Shown here: positions 17,516-25,825 of the stretch, piece by piece
Layout of the letters: each line of letters opens with the position of its first letter
Position numbering within the stretch: position 1 is the first letter of the stretch
Assembly: GCF_018596335.1 (NCBI RefSeq)
Contig: NZ_JAHEPS010000004.1
Coordinates: 124,001 to 188,000 of the forward strand
DNA: 64,000 nucleotides
Direction of reading: 5' to 3'
Source of the DNA: Shewanella jiangmenensis
GTDB taxonomy: Bacteria > Pseudomonadota > Gammaproteobacteria > Enterobacterales > Shewanellaceae
Translations under genes and position numbers: made by a program
The notes under the pieces: model-generated
What the model was told of the DNA's origin: nothing
The model's input: only the letters and a program-made list of their open reading frames with translations
Database searches by the model: none

Positions 17516-19429
17516 ATGAAATTGAACATGCTTACCATTAAACAAAAGATATTACTGACCGTAGCACTGGCGGTGATCCTATCCACCGTCGCCGTGGGGT
17601 GGCTGAGCCAGCAAAGTGCCCGCGATGTGGTGGAGCAGCGGATGCTGGGCTCAGAAATGCCAAGCCAGATGCTGAGTGTCCGCAATCAACTCGAAAAAGA
17701 CATAGTCACCCTGATGAATGCCGCCGAGCAACTGGCGGGAAGCCGCATGTTGCTCAAGTGGCTGGAGGAGGGGCGTCCGGCCGACGATGAAAGTCGTGTC
17801 GTCGCCCAGCTTAAAGATGTCGCGCGCCAGTATTCGCTGGTGCAGGCCTCCTATGCCGACCGTGAAAGTGCCGCCTATTACACCCAGGATGGCTTTTTGC
17901 GGGTGCTCACGCCCGAGCAGGACGGCTGGTTTTTTGGCTATCGCGACAGTGGCCAGGAGCGGATGCTGAACGTGTTCACCGAGGCCAACGGCGAAGTAAA
18001 ACTCTTTATCAACTACCAACAGCCCAATGGCCGTGGCCTGGTAGGCCTTGCCAAGTCGCTGGATGACATGGTGCGGCTGCTGGGCTCCTTCACCATTGAA
18101 GAAACCGGCTTTGTGTATTTGGTGGATGCCAGTGGCAAGGTGCAACTGCATCAGGACAAGGCCAGTATAGGCCGCGCGACCCTGTCATCTCTTTATGGCG
18201 GTGATAGTGGCAAGCTGCTCAATCAATCGGACTTCAGCCTGCTGCGTACCGACGTGGGCGGCGAGTCCAAGCTGGTGGCCAGCAGCTACATTCCATCGAT
18301 GAACTGGTATCTGGTGGCTGAAGTACCCGAGGCTGAGATGTTCGCCCTGCTCGATGACGCGGCGCTGAAAATCCTGCTCTCAACCCTTATTATTGCGCTC
18401 GCCTTTGTGCTGCTGGCCGGCTATGTGGCCGGTACTGTCAGCCAGCCCATTGCCGCCGTGGCGCGCATGTTCCGTGAAATCGGCGAAGGTGAAGGCGATT
18501 TGCGCCAGCGGCTGCCGGTCGAGGGCGAAGACGAGCTGGCCCAGCTTGCCGGCGGCTTCAACAGCTTTATCAGCAAAATTCAGGACTCAGTACTGGAAGT
18601 GGCCCGCACCTCTGAGGCCCTTGGCAAGTCGGCAATCGATGTGTCCCGTCAGGCCCAGCAGACTCTGGAAGACAGCCAGGATCAGAAAGATCGCACCATG
18701 CAGGTGGTCACCGCCATCAACGAGATGGGCGCAACGGTCAATGAAATTGCCAGCAATGCCGCCAACGCCGCCGAAGCGGCCAAGGATGCCGACCGCGCCT
18801 CGGACGCCGGGCAAAAGGTGGTGACCCAGGCCCGTGACACCATTAATCAGTTGTCACGGGATGTGGGGCAGGTGGGCGAAGTGATTGAGTCGCTGGCGAC
18901 CCACACCAAATCCATCGGCAGCATTCTGGATGTTATTCGCGCCATTTCAGAGCAAACCAATTTGCTGGCGCTGAACGCCGCCATTGAAGCGGCCCGCGCC
19001 GGTGAAGCCGGTCGAGGCTTTGCCGTGGTGGCGGATGAAGTGCGAAGCCTTGCGTCCCGCACTGCGGCCTCCACCGATGAAGTGCAGGTGATGATAGACA
19101 AGCTGCAATCGGAATCGGCCCGCGCCGTCAGTGCCATGTCCCAAAGCCGCTCGCGCTCCCAGGAAGGGGTCACGGCTGTGGATGAAGCCAGCAATACCTT
19201 AAGCGGTATTTCCGACCGGATTGGCCTTATCAGCGACATGAACATTCAGGTGGCGGCAGCGACCGAAGAGCAGTCCACCGTGGTGGAAGACATCAACCGT
19301 AATGTCACCGAGATTAACGACATTACCCAGCGCACCGCCGATACGGCGCAGGCCGCCGCCCGCGCCAGTCAGGATTTGAATGCGCTGGCCAAACGGCTCG
19401 ATCAGCTGGTGGCCCGCTTCAAGGTGTAA
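17516..19429 (+). CDS. Methyl-accepting chemotaxis protein with periplasmic dCache-like sensor
   Basis: From the ATG at 17516 the product is 637 residues. It has a membrane helix near residues 10-30, a periplasmic domain of about 270 residues with Cache-like features ([33 protein letters not shown]), a second helix [21 protein letters not shown], a HAMP domain with [12 protein letters not shown], and the cytoplasmic hairpin. The tip sequence [35 protein letters not shown] is canonical. There is no C-terminal pentapeptide. The ligand is unknown; dCache receptors usually see amino acids or organic acids. The ATG 63 bases upstream would add a polar stretch before the helix and looks wrong. Confidence 0.93.
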   Translation: MKLNMLTIKQKILLTVALAVILSTVAVGWLSQQSARDVVEQRMLGSEMPSQMLSVRNQLEKDIVTLMNAAEQLAGSRMLLKWLEEGRPADDESRVVAQLKDVARQYSLVQASYADRESAAYYTQDGFLRVLTPEQDGWFFGYRDSGQERMLNVFTEANGEVKLFINYQQPNGRGLVGLAKSLDDMVRLLGSFTIEETGFVYLVDASGKVQLHQDKASIGRATLSSLYGGDSGKLLNQSDFSLLRTDVGGESKLVASSYIPSMNWYLVAEVPEAEMFALLDDAALKILLSTLIIALAFVLLAGYVAGTVSQPIAAVARMFREIGEGEGDLRQRLPVEGEDELAQLAGGFNSFISKIQDSVLEVARTSEALGKSAIDVSRQAQQTLEDSQDQKDRTMQVVTAINEMGATVNEIASNAANAAEAAKDADRASDAGQKVVTQARDTINQLSRDVGQVGEVIESLATHTKSIGSILDVIRAISEQTNLLALNAAIEAARAGEAGRGFAVVADEVRSLASRTAASTDEVQVMIDKLQSESARAVSAMSQSRSRSQEGVTAVDEASNTLSGISDRIGLISDMNIQVAAATEEQSTVVEDINRNVTEINDITQRTADTAQAAARASQDLNALAKRLDQLVARFKV

Positions 19430-19570
19430 TGGTTGTTAATGTGCGCAGCCCAAACTGTGGGCTGCGCCCCTTGCGGGCAGGCGCGCACTGGCGTAACCTG
19501 CGCGGGTCTGCCGCAACTGCCGGCGCTCAATATCGGCGCGATGCCACTGCGCCCTATCCGAGGAAACACC

Positions 19571-19948
19571 ATGTCTGTGATTGCCGTTCCCGAGTTGGAA
19601 AGACCACAAATCAAGTCCCACCACAAGGCTCGTCACCTGAAAAAGCTGGCCCTTGGCCCTTGGGCAGAAACCTGCATCGAGTTTCGTTTTGAAGCCGATG
19701 AAGCCAAATTTGAGCAGCTGGATGAGGTGCTCGGTAATCAGGAGCTGGAAAACGGCTGGGATCTGCTGATTGCGTACTTTAACAATCGCTACCATGTATC
19801 GGTGAGCTTCTTCTCCGGTCAGGGCAGTGTGGAAGAGGTTGCCAACACAGTGGCTGAAAGCATTCGCAGCGTGTTCGGTGAGCTGCCGCTGACTGTGTAT
19901 GCCGGTGACGCCAACTATGGCGATTGGGATACCACTTACGCCGACTAA
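19571..19948 (+). CDS. YggL/DUF469-like small protein
   Basis: The ATG at 19571 follows GAGG and gives 125 residues. ARHLKKLALGPWAETCIEFRF near the N-terminus resembles the RRLRKKxHxxEF...WRF start of YggL, and the acidic aromatic tail GDWDTTYAD recalls its DVWWD end. YggL is reported to bind the ribosome large subunit. Similarity is partial, so I offer this as a family hint rather than a firm name. The frame stays open further upstream but there it runs through GC-rich spacer. A terminator follows at once. Confidence 0.75.
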   Translation: MSVIAVPELERPQIKSHHKARHLKKLALGPWAETCIEFRFEADEAKFEQLDEVLGNQELENGWDLLIAYFNNRYHVSVSFFSGQGSVEEVANTVAESIRSVFGELPLTVYAGDANYGDWDTTYAD

Positions 19949-19965
19949 GGTGTATGAGTCAGCAA

Positions 19966-19994
19966 TAAAAAACGCCCTCAGTGGGCGTTTTTTT
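19966..19994. terminator. Bidirectional intrinsic terminator
   Basis: AACGCCC / GGGCGTT with a short loop is flanked by an A-run and a T-run. It serves the YggL-like gene on + and the MOSC gene on -. Confidence 0.85.
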
Positions 19995-20057
19995 ATGCTT
20001 AAAAATAAGCCGTTGAACACTTGGACGAGCGCTTCGCTGATTGCCCGGACTGAGTGC

Positions 20058-20771
20058 TCAGGCGAGTGCGGCGGCGAGTGCAGCGGCGGTCGGGCCTATC
20101 AAGCGCGCCCGCCAGTCTTCGATTTTGCCGCTCTCGAGCCTGCGCGCCAAACTGCCGCGCCAGCTTTGGGCAAGGCCCTCACAATTCAATAATCTGGCGT
20201 AGGCCGCCTCATCAAAGCGTGGGCTGAAATAAATCGCCATGGCCTCGGCTACGCTGATGTCTGATAAGCGTTCGCTTAAACGCATCGGGTCGTTTGAGCG
20301 GATTTCACCGGCCTGCAGCACCCGATAAAACCAGCCGCTCATCCCCAGTGTCTGCATCGCCAGCGCAAAGCCCGGGTAGTCATAGCGCAAGTCCAGCTTG
20401 AAACAGGGCGAGCGCGGCTGGCTGAGCTGCAGCACCGCAGTGCCGATTTGCACCACATCGCCTATGTGCAGATCCTGCTCCAGTATGCCGACGGAACTTA
20501 GGTTTTCACCCATGGACGGGGCATCGACCTGGCGGCGCAGCATATCGCGCCGGCGGTACTCGCCGTAATGCTCGCGGGGGAACTGGTGTATTACCCTGTC
20601 TGGGCCGCCATGATGGCGCTTATCGACCTGCCCGTCGCCTTCGATTCCGTTTTGGCTGACATACAGCACCTCGGCGCTGCGTTTGTGCGCCATGCCGCTG
20701 TCGACCGGCCCGAGGGAGGAAAAGGCATCGCCACGGTATAACGCGGCTTTGGCAATCAAAATCTGAGACAC
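20058..20771 (-). CDS. MOSC-domain protein, YiiM-like
   Basis: The 237-residue protein starts with GTG. The MOSC core shows VSQNGIEGDGQVDKRHHGGPDRVIHQFP, GENLSSVGI, and QPRSPCFKLDLRYD with the conserved Cys that coordinates the molybdenum cofactor. A C-terminal three-helix domain follows, as in YiiM, which reduces N-hydroxylated bases such as 6-hydroxylaminopurine with Moco. Its presence fits the strong Moco pathway in the same window. The in vivo substrate is inferred from the family. Confidence 0.9.
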   Translation of the reverse strand: MSQILIAKAALYRGDAFSSLGPVDSGMAHKRSAEVLYVSQNGIEGDGQVDKRHHGGPDRVIHQFPREHYGEYRRRDMLRRQVDAPSMGENLSSVGILEQDLHIGDVVQIGTAVLQLSQPRSPCFKLDLRYDYPGFALAMQTLGMSGWFYRVLQAGEIRSNDPMRLSERLSDISVAEAMAIYFSPRFDEAAYARLLNCEGLAQSWRGSLARRLESGKIEDWRARLIGPTAAALAAALA

Positions 20772-20873
20772 TGTGGTTCCCGAAAGGTTGGCAGGGCTTC
20801 AGAGTAACAGTGCGCGGCCCGCGCTGCCAAGGGGGCGCCAATGCGACAAAAGTCGACCGGGGCGCTGCGCCTG

Positions 20874-22331
20874 TCAGGGGTGACTTAACGCCACCCGGTT
20901 GCGACCGCCTTCTTTTGCCTGATACAGCGCCGTATCGGCGCGTTTTATCAGCTGGTCGGCCGATTCGTGATACTGAAACTGCGCCACGCCAATGCTGACG
21001 GTGACATGGATATCGTGGCCGTTAACCTGCATGCGGTGATCGGCTATCCGCGCACGCAGCTGCTCGGCCCTTTGATGGGCGTTTATCATGTCAACCGGCG
21101 TCATCAGCAAAAACTCCTCGCCGCCCCAGCGACACAGGAGCTCGCCCGGTGGCAAATCGCGCTCCAGCATGTTGGCCACGGTTTTCAGCACCAAATCCCC
21201 CATGCTGTGCCCGTGGCTGTCGTTGATTTGCTTGAAATGATCTATGTCGAGCATCAGCACGCTGACGGGGGTTGATTGCGCTTTGGCCTGCAGCAGTTGT
21301 TTTTCAAACACCTCTTCAAAAACCTGCCGGTTGGCGGCGCCGGTGAGTTTATCGATAGAGGCCATGTGTTCGAGCCGCCGCTGGTAGCGGCCGAGGGTCA
21401 GGTTGGCGATGATAAGCACGCCAATCACCACCGTCAGGCTGAGGGCCATGTTGATCCAGAAGGTGCCAAGCAGGTTGCGCTCTGCCTGATCTTCTTCCTG
21501 CTCGACCAGTAAATACCATTTGAATTCAGGCACCAGACGGCTGTTGAGGTAAACGGTTTTGCCTTCCCGCTCGTAGGTAAAGGCGCCGCTCGGGGTCGTC
21601 AGCAGGCGGGTGGCGAGCTTATCGACGCCCGGAGTGTGCTGCAGACTGTCGCCGCCATAGTAGCCGCTGCCGCTTAGGGTGATGATGCCTTCGCGGTCCG
21701 CAAAGTACACCACCCGGTTGTAGCGTTTCTGGTACAGCTCAATCAGGGCTCTGACTTTTTCCACCGCCAGCCCGACGCCGGTGATGCCAATGAAATTCCC
21801 CTCGAAATCAAACACCTTGTAGTTAACAAACACAGTGGTTTTGCTGCGATCCGCCGTGTCTGAGTCGATATTGATTTCGTAGTGCTCCTTTTCCGGCAGC
21901 GAACGCACCCTGAAATACCAGCTGTCGCTCGGGTCCTGATCTTTTATCTGTTTGAGTATGCCGCTGGAGTGGTAGTACTGGCGGCTCTGCTCTGAGACGA
22001 AAAAGCTGGTGACAGTGCCGTACCTTTCCTGAATTTCCCGCAGATAGCGTATGAGTTTGTCCGGGTCCTGCTCATGGTTGAGGGTCCATTCGCGGACAAA
22101 GGTGTCCTGCGCCATCAGCGAGGAGATAAAGATAGGCGTGAGCAAATCCTGCTGAATTTCGGAGTAAATATTGTCGCTGGTCAGCGGCAGGGTGTTTTCT
22201 TCCACCTGCTGGATGAGAGAGTCCCGCGCGACTTTGTAGCTGATGCCGCTGGTGGCGAGAAAGGCGGTGATCAGCAGCAGGCTTAATACCCAGATAAAGC
22301 GCTTTTTATCATTCCAGGGGCGGGGTCCCAT
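20874..22331 (-). CDS. Diguanylate cyclase with periplasmic Cache sensor
   Basis: The protein has 485 residues, with a helix at about 13-33, a periplasmic region of about 250 residues with Cache features (GTVTSFFVSEQSRQYYHSSG, DFEGNFIGITGVGLAVEKV, NRVVYFADREGIITLSGSG), and a second helix near 285. The GGDEF domain starts at LTGAANRQVF and carries GGEEF. The position of the RxxD inhibitory site reads PPGE, so product inhibition is not expected, unlike the other cyclase in this window. It makes c-di-GMP in response to a small periplasmic ligand. It is monocistronic. Confidence 0.92.
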   Translation of the reverse strand: MGPRPWNDKKRFIWVLSLLLITAFLATSGISYKVARDSLIQQVEENTLPLTSDNIYSEIQQDLLTPIFISSLMAQDTFVREWTLNHEQDPDKLIRYLREIQERYGTVTSFFVSEQSRQYYHSSGILKQIKDQDPSDSWYFRVRSLPEKEHYEINIDSDTADRSKTTVFVNYKVFDFEGNFIGITGVGLAVEKVRALIELYQKRYNRVVYFADREGIITLSGSGYYGGDSLQHTPGVDKLATRLLTTPSGAFTYEREGKTVYLNSRLVPEFKWYLLVEQEEDQAERNLLGTFWINMALSLTVVIGVLIIANLTLGRYQRRLEHMASIDKLTGAANRQVFEEVFEKQLLQAKAQSTPVSVLMLDIDHFKQINDSHGHSMGDLVLKTVANMLERDLPPGELLCRWGGEEFLLMTPVDMINAHQRAEQLRARIADHRMQVNGHDIHVTVSIGVAQFQYHESADQLIKRADTALYQAKEGGRNRVALSHP

Positions 22332-22400
22332 GGTGTATGCCTCGTGCTGCTAACGTCTTAAAATCCTAATTCACAGCGCAATATTCGGCCAGTTTGGGGC

Positions 22401-22427
22401 AAAAAAAAGCCCCATGGGGAATGGGGC
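22401..22427 (-). terminator. Intrinsic terminator after the PfkB kinase gene
   Basis: GCCCCAT and ATGGGGC form the stem, and on the minus strand it is followed by eight T. Confidence 0.85.
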
Positions 22428-22504
22428 GACATAACGAGCAAACAACTGACAAATGGGGAAAGTCAGGAAGGCAAACCCTTATCAAGCATCTCACTGTGGC
22501 CAGA

Positions 22505-23383
22505 CTAACGGCCCTGGATTGCAGTTGTATGACAGTTGCTCTCTTTTTCGTGCAAATACACTTTGAGCGGCTCGCCCGGCGTCGAGCTTTCGCTCTCAAC
22601 GGCAAATGCGGCCCACACCGCCGCTTCAGCCATGGCTTCTTTCAGCGCCATACCGCAGAGCAGCCCGTGCATCAGGCCTGCGGCATACACATCACCGGCG
22701 CCTGTGGTGTCCACTACTCTGGCGGGCTTTGCCGCCACCCGAATCATCCCATCGGCGCTGAAGGCTCTGGCACCTTTGGCGCCGTCGGTCACGATAAAGT
22801 GCCTGAGGCTGTCACCGGCGATGCTGCGGCCGTACTGCCACAGGTCGCCTTCGGGGCGCCCGGCCAAATCCGATGCGGAAGTAATGAGGATATGACAGGG
22901 GCGCTGGCGCTCATCTTTGGCCAGTTGCCCGACAACCAGGCACTGTTCCAATGCGGTCTTAGCCCAACTGACGGCGCCTTCGGCCGAGGAGTTGATGTAC
23001 AGCGCATCCCAACGATGCCAGCGTGGCGGCGCCGGTAGTTCGAAGATAGGGCGCTGCGGACGGATGATGGTGCGATCGCCGTTTGGCGTCATCATCAGCA
23101 GCATCTCACAGGTATTGCCGGGGCGGCGCTGAATAAGATGGCAATCAATGCCGGCGGTACTGGTTTCGGCGAGTAGCCAGTCGCCGATATCATCGCGGCC
23201 GACCTGGCTTACCAAGGCGACCCTGTGGCCAGCCCACACCAAACCGAGCCCGGTATTGGCGCCGCCACCGCCAAGGCGCTGACCACCATCGTGGTAGTGA
23301 AAGCGGCCGCCGCTGGCCAGAGGCTTATCGAGCAGTAAGATGCGGTCACAATTGAGGTTGGCAACCAAAAGAATGTTGGCCAT
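22505..23383 (-). CDS. PfkB-family carbohydrate kinase
   Basis: The 292-residue protein has the ribokinase fold signatures: GGGGANTGLGLVWAGHRVALVSQVGRDD (N-terminal PfkB motif) and VVDTTGAGDVYAAGLMHGLL (C-terminal motif), where the Asp of GAGD is the catalytic base. The substrate could be a sugar, sugar phosphate or nucleoside; no neighbouring catabolic genes help. The gene stands alone on the minus strand with its own terminator. The 360 bases upstream to the next small gene show no other convincing coding region. Confidence 0.88.
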   Translation of the reverse strand: MANILLVANLNCDRILLLDKPLASGGRFHYHDGGQRLGGGGANTGLGLVWAGHRVALVSQVGRDDIGDWLLAETSTAGIDCHLIQRRPGNTCEMLLMMTPNGDRTIIRPQRPIFELPAPPRWHRWDALYINSSAEGAVSWAKTALEQCLVVGQLAKDERQRPCHILITSASDLAGRPEGDLWQYGRSIAGDSLRHFIVTDGAKGARAFSADGMIRVAAKPARVVDTTGAGDVYAAGLMHGLLCGMALKEAMAEAAVWAAFAVESESSTPGEPLKVYLHEKESNCHTTAIQGR

Positions 23384-23743
23384 GGTCAGGGTTCCGAGTA
23401 CGTGATAAAGCGGATGTTAATCTGCCTCGGCCCGCAAGTGAAGCGGCAGCTGCCACGGCTGGGCGGCGGCGCCAATTTTTGAATTTTTCCCGGATTCGAT
23501 GGCCGAATGATGCCTGACTAATGGCTAACCCGTGGGCGAAACCAGAGATAACTACGCGTGAAATAACGCACTTTTATGCAAGGTGGCTGCGCTGGGCTGT
23601 GAGCCGTTGCCAAATCTGCTGTAGGAGATCGGCCCGAAGCGGGGAGCAGTTTAAAGTGGGTTGATGTTAAGTTGTTGATTATATTTGGTAATGCCTGAGG
23701 AGGCTGCGCCTGTAGCCCATTTGGCTGATATCAGTGCGGGTGA

Positions 23744-23965
23744 ATGTTTACTCTAAACTATCAGCCTATTCTCAATTCGAGTCAGCACATGGATGCAAAA
23801 GCGAAAATGGATTTTCTGCAACTGACCCCGGTGAGCCCTGAGCGCAAGCTGGAGATGTATCTTGCTTGCCTTGCTGAGTTTGATGAGCTGGATTACGACG
23901 ACCCCTATGTCGCCGAAATTCGTCTCGAGGCTGAAAAACTTATCAAGGCGCAGCAAGGCGATTGA
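23744..23965 (+). CDS. Small hypothetical protein
   Basis: This is a 73-codon frame, or 58 codons from the ATG at 23789. The product is acidic and helical in character (MDFLQLTPVSPERKLEMYLACLAEFDELDYDDPYVAEIRLEAEKL). I do not recognise it. The 23744 start follows GGGTGA with no gap, and the 23789 start has no clear ribosome-binding site, so the start is unsure. Amino-acid makeup is protein-like and the frame is free of overlapping genes. The 300 bases before it hold no other gene I can support. Confidence 0.45.
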   Translation: MFTLNYQPILNSSQHMDAKAKMDFLQLTPVSPERKLEMYLACLAEFDELDYDDPYVAEIRLEAEKLIKAQQGD

Positions 23966-24080
23966 CGCTCTGCCCTCAGTAACCGGCTAAGTTCAGCCGA
24001 CAAACAAAGCATCAAACGGCCGGTTAAAGCAAGCGCGAAAGCTAACGTGAACGCTAACACGTAGCTGCGGGCTGTCGCTA

Positions 24081-24443
24081 TCAGCTCAACTCTGGGCTCT
24101 GAATTTTGTCGGCGCCAAAACTCCACATGGTCTGGATAAGGCCGTCACGGACTTCATACACCACCGCCACCTCAAACGGCGTGTTACCCAGGCCGGTGAT
24201 GCGCTCATGATCTATCACCTTATTGCCAAGCACCATGCGGCTGACAACTTCGGCATGCAGCGCTGGCAGGCAAAAACGTTCGGTTCGATAAAATTCGGCA
24301 AAGGCCGCTTTGCCGCGCAGCACCGGCTCGCTCGCCGGCGGGCGGATAACCGCTACTGTGTCACTGAAAAAGGGCAGGAAGGCTTCCAGGTCGTGTGCGT
24401 TGTATGCCTCTAATTGTCCCTGAGCCAATTGTTCCGGAGTCAT
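24081..24443 (-). CDS. SnoaL/NTF2-like fold protein
   Basis: From the ATG at 24443 (AGGA six bases upstream) the product is 120 residues. An ATG seven codons earlier at 24464 is also possible. QLEAYNAHDLEAFLPFFSDTVAV and RGKAAFAEFYRTERF are classic for the nuclear-transport-factor-2 superfamily, a cone-shaped fold used by ketosteroid isomerases, SnoaL cyclases and many uncharacterised enzymes. No catalytic assignment is possible. It has no partner genes. Confidence 0.8.
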   Translation of the reverse strand: MTPEQLAQGQLEAYNAHDLEAFLPFFSDTVAVIRPPASEPVLRGKAAFAEFYRTERFCLPALHAEVVSRMVLGNKVIDHERITGLGNTPFEVAVVYEVRDGLIQTMWSFGADKIQSPELS

Positions 24444-24647
24444 TGGATATCCTTGTTTGCTCATTGTTTTTTGACGAAGGCGGCGTTGATTTTATCTGAA
24501 TGGCCAATCGGTCGCCCTTTTACAACCTGCAGAAATAACATAACAGCAAAAAATTATAAAAAATTTTTCCGCGCCAATAATCGTACTGCGTTTCGTAACT
24601 TACTGTCATATAAGAAAATAATAAATTGCGCACAATTTGTTTAGTCA

Positions 24648-24670
24648 GTTTTTTGACTGGTCAAAAAAAC
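24648..24670. promoter_or_regulatory. Inverted repeat, possible operator
   Basis: GTTTTTTGAC and GTCAAAAAAAC face each other around TG, an almost perfect palindrome. It lies about 100 bases before the small exported-protein ATG, suiting a regulator site or promoter upstream element. Confidence 0.4.
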
Positions 24671-24704
24671 AACTGTTGAAACAACTGATTTTTTTAAACA
24701 AAAT

Positions 24705-24749
24705 TTACCCAGAGTGACACAGCCAGTGGCACTTACCCTGAGTAACACA
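24705..24749 (+). repeat. Two 17-bp imperfect direct repeats, 28-bp period
   Basis: TTACCCAGAGTGACACA at 24705-24721 and TTACCCTGAGTAACACA at 24733-24749 match at 15 of 17 positions. The second ends 24 bases before the start codon of the downstream small gene. A tandem operator for a transcription factor is the simplest reading. Confidence 0.55.
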
Positions 24750-24773
24750 TAACTATATTTGAAGGATACTGTC

Positions 24774-25016
24774 ATGAAACGGCAGATATTTTATGCCATC
24801 GTAGCCTACGCCGGTTGGTTGACCTACCAGGACATCAACGGCACGCTGCAGGACACTAACCTTGACGCCCCGCAACCTGTGCTGCGGCAACTGGTGGCGG
24901 AGAAGGTCGGTGATGCGAAAAGCATCTCGGCATACAGGGCAGAGCCAGCGCCTGCAGAATGTATCGACTCTTACGGCTGTGACGGCAAGAGCCGAACGAA
25001 CGGTCGGCTAGACTAG
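24774..25016 (+). CDS. Small, probably exported hypothetical protein
   Basis: The product has 80 residues from the ATG at 24774, which has GAAGGA eight bases upstream. The first 20 residues (MKRQIFYAIVAYAGWLTYQD) look like a weak signal or membrane anchor. The rest is polar with two cysteines close together near the C-terminus (ECIDSYGCDG), which could form a disulfide. I do not recognise the family. A dedicated ribosome-binding site, upstream repeats and a good terminator argue that it is a real, regulated gene. Confidence 0.65.
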   Translation: MKRQIFYAIVAYAGWLTYQDINGTLQDTNLDAPQPVLRQLVAEKVGDAKSISAYRAEPAPAECIDSYGCDGKSRTNGRLD

Positions 25017-25030
25017 GCTTGATGCCAACC

Positions 25031-25067
25031 AAGACGCAGCGGCACCTTCGGGTGCCGTTAGTCTTTT
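25031..25067 (+). terminator. Intrinsic terminator after the small exported-protein gene
   Basis: CGGCACC and GGTGCCG close a UUCG tetraloop, extended by outer AAGAC / GTCTT pairing and followed by T residues. Confidence 0.85.
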
Positions 25068-25182
25068 TGGGGCTTTGCCACACAATCGCGGCTTAAGCTC
25101 CAGGCTTGTCCCTGATTTTTCTCTGTGTTTGTTGCCCGCCAAAGCGAGTAGCATGGGATAACCCTCATTTCTGGAGAAAACC

Positions 25183-25656
25183 ATGATAGCCCAAGGACAA
25201 ACCCTGCCTGCCGGACAACTGGCACAACTGACCGCCGAAGGCGTGGTAAATCACGACGTACAGGCGTTGTTTGCCAACAAGAAAGTGGTGCTGTTTGCCG
25301 TACCCGGCGCTTTCACCCCGACTTGCTCAGTGTCACATCTGCCGGGTTATGTGGTGCTGGCCGATGAACTCAAGGCCAAGGGCGTTGACCTTATCGCCTG
25401 TGTGTCGGTAAACGATGCGTTTGTGATGAAAGCCTGGGGAGATGCCCAGAATGCCTCTGAAATCCTGATGCTGGCCGACGGCGATGGCAGCTTTACCAAG
25501 GCGCTGGGCCTGACCATGGAAACCGGCGCTTTCGGCGGCCTGCGCTCACAGCGTTACGCCATGGTGGTGGACAACGGCGTGGTTAGCCTGCTTAACGTAG
25601 AAGCACCAAAGAGCTTTGAAGTAAGCAAGGCCGAAGTGATCCTCGCCGCGCTCTGA
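25183..25656 (+). CDS. Peroxiredoxin of the Prx5 (AhpE/PrxV-like) type
   Basis: The 157-residue protein has the peroxidatic motif PGAFTPTCSVSHLPGY with Cys48, and the family blocks DLIACVSVNDAFVMKAWG and GGLRSQRYAMVVDNGVV. No fused glutaredoxin domain is present, so it depends on an external thiol reductant. It reduces peroxides in the cytoplasm. GGAG lies before the ATG. It is monocistronic. Confidence 0.93.
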   Translation: MIAQGQTLPAGQLAQLTAEGVVNHDVQALFANKKVVLFAVPGAFTPTCSVSHLPGYVVLADELKAKGVDLIACVSVNDAFVMKAWGDAQNASEILMLADGDGSFTKALGLTMETGAFGGLRSQRYAMVVDNGVVSLLNVEAPKSFEVSKAEVILAAL

Positions 25657-25698
25657 TCCGGCACGTTAGCGCCGACAATGCATGTATGAAATTTGATA

Positions 25699-25721
25699 GG
25701 CAGGCGCCTGCGGCGCTTGCC
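25699..25721 (+). terminator. Hairpin after the peroxiredoxin gene
   Basis: GGCAGGCGCC and GGCGCTTGCC pair with one wobble around TGC. The T-tract after it is weak, so it may end transcription inefficiently. Confidence 0.45.
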
Positions 25722-25825
25722 TGTTATTGCTCCAGGGTTGATAAATTCTGACTCAGGCTTTTGATATTTAAGCTCATTCTATGAGCCCGTTTTTGAGCTC
25801 ATCCTCAGAATAGCCCGCCCAGCCG

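Larger units (their letters stand above)
24465..24773. other. AT-rich intergenic region with repeats
   Basis: These 309 bases hold no gene I can support. They are much richer in A and T than the surroundings. They contain a long inverted repeat (24648-24670) and a pair of 17-base direct repeats (24705-24749), all ahead of the small exported-protein gene. Confidence 0.6.
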
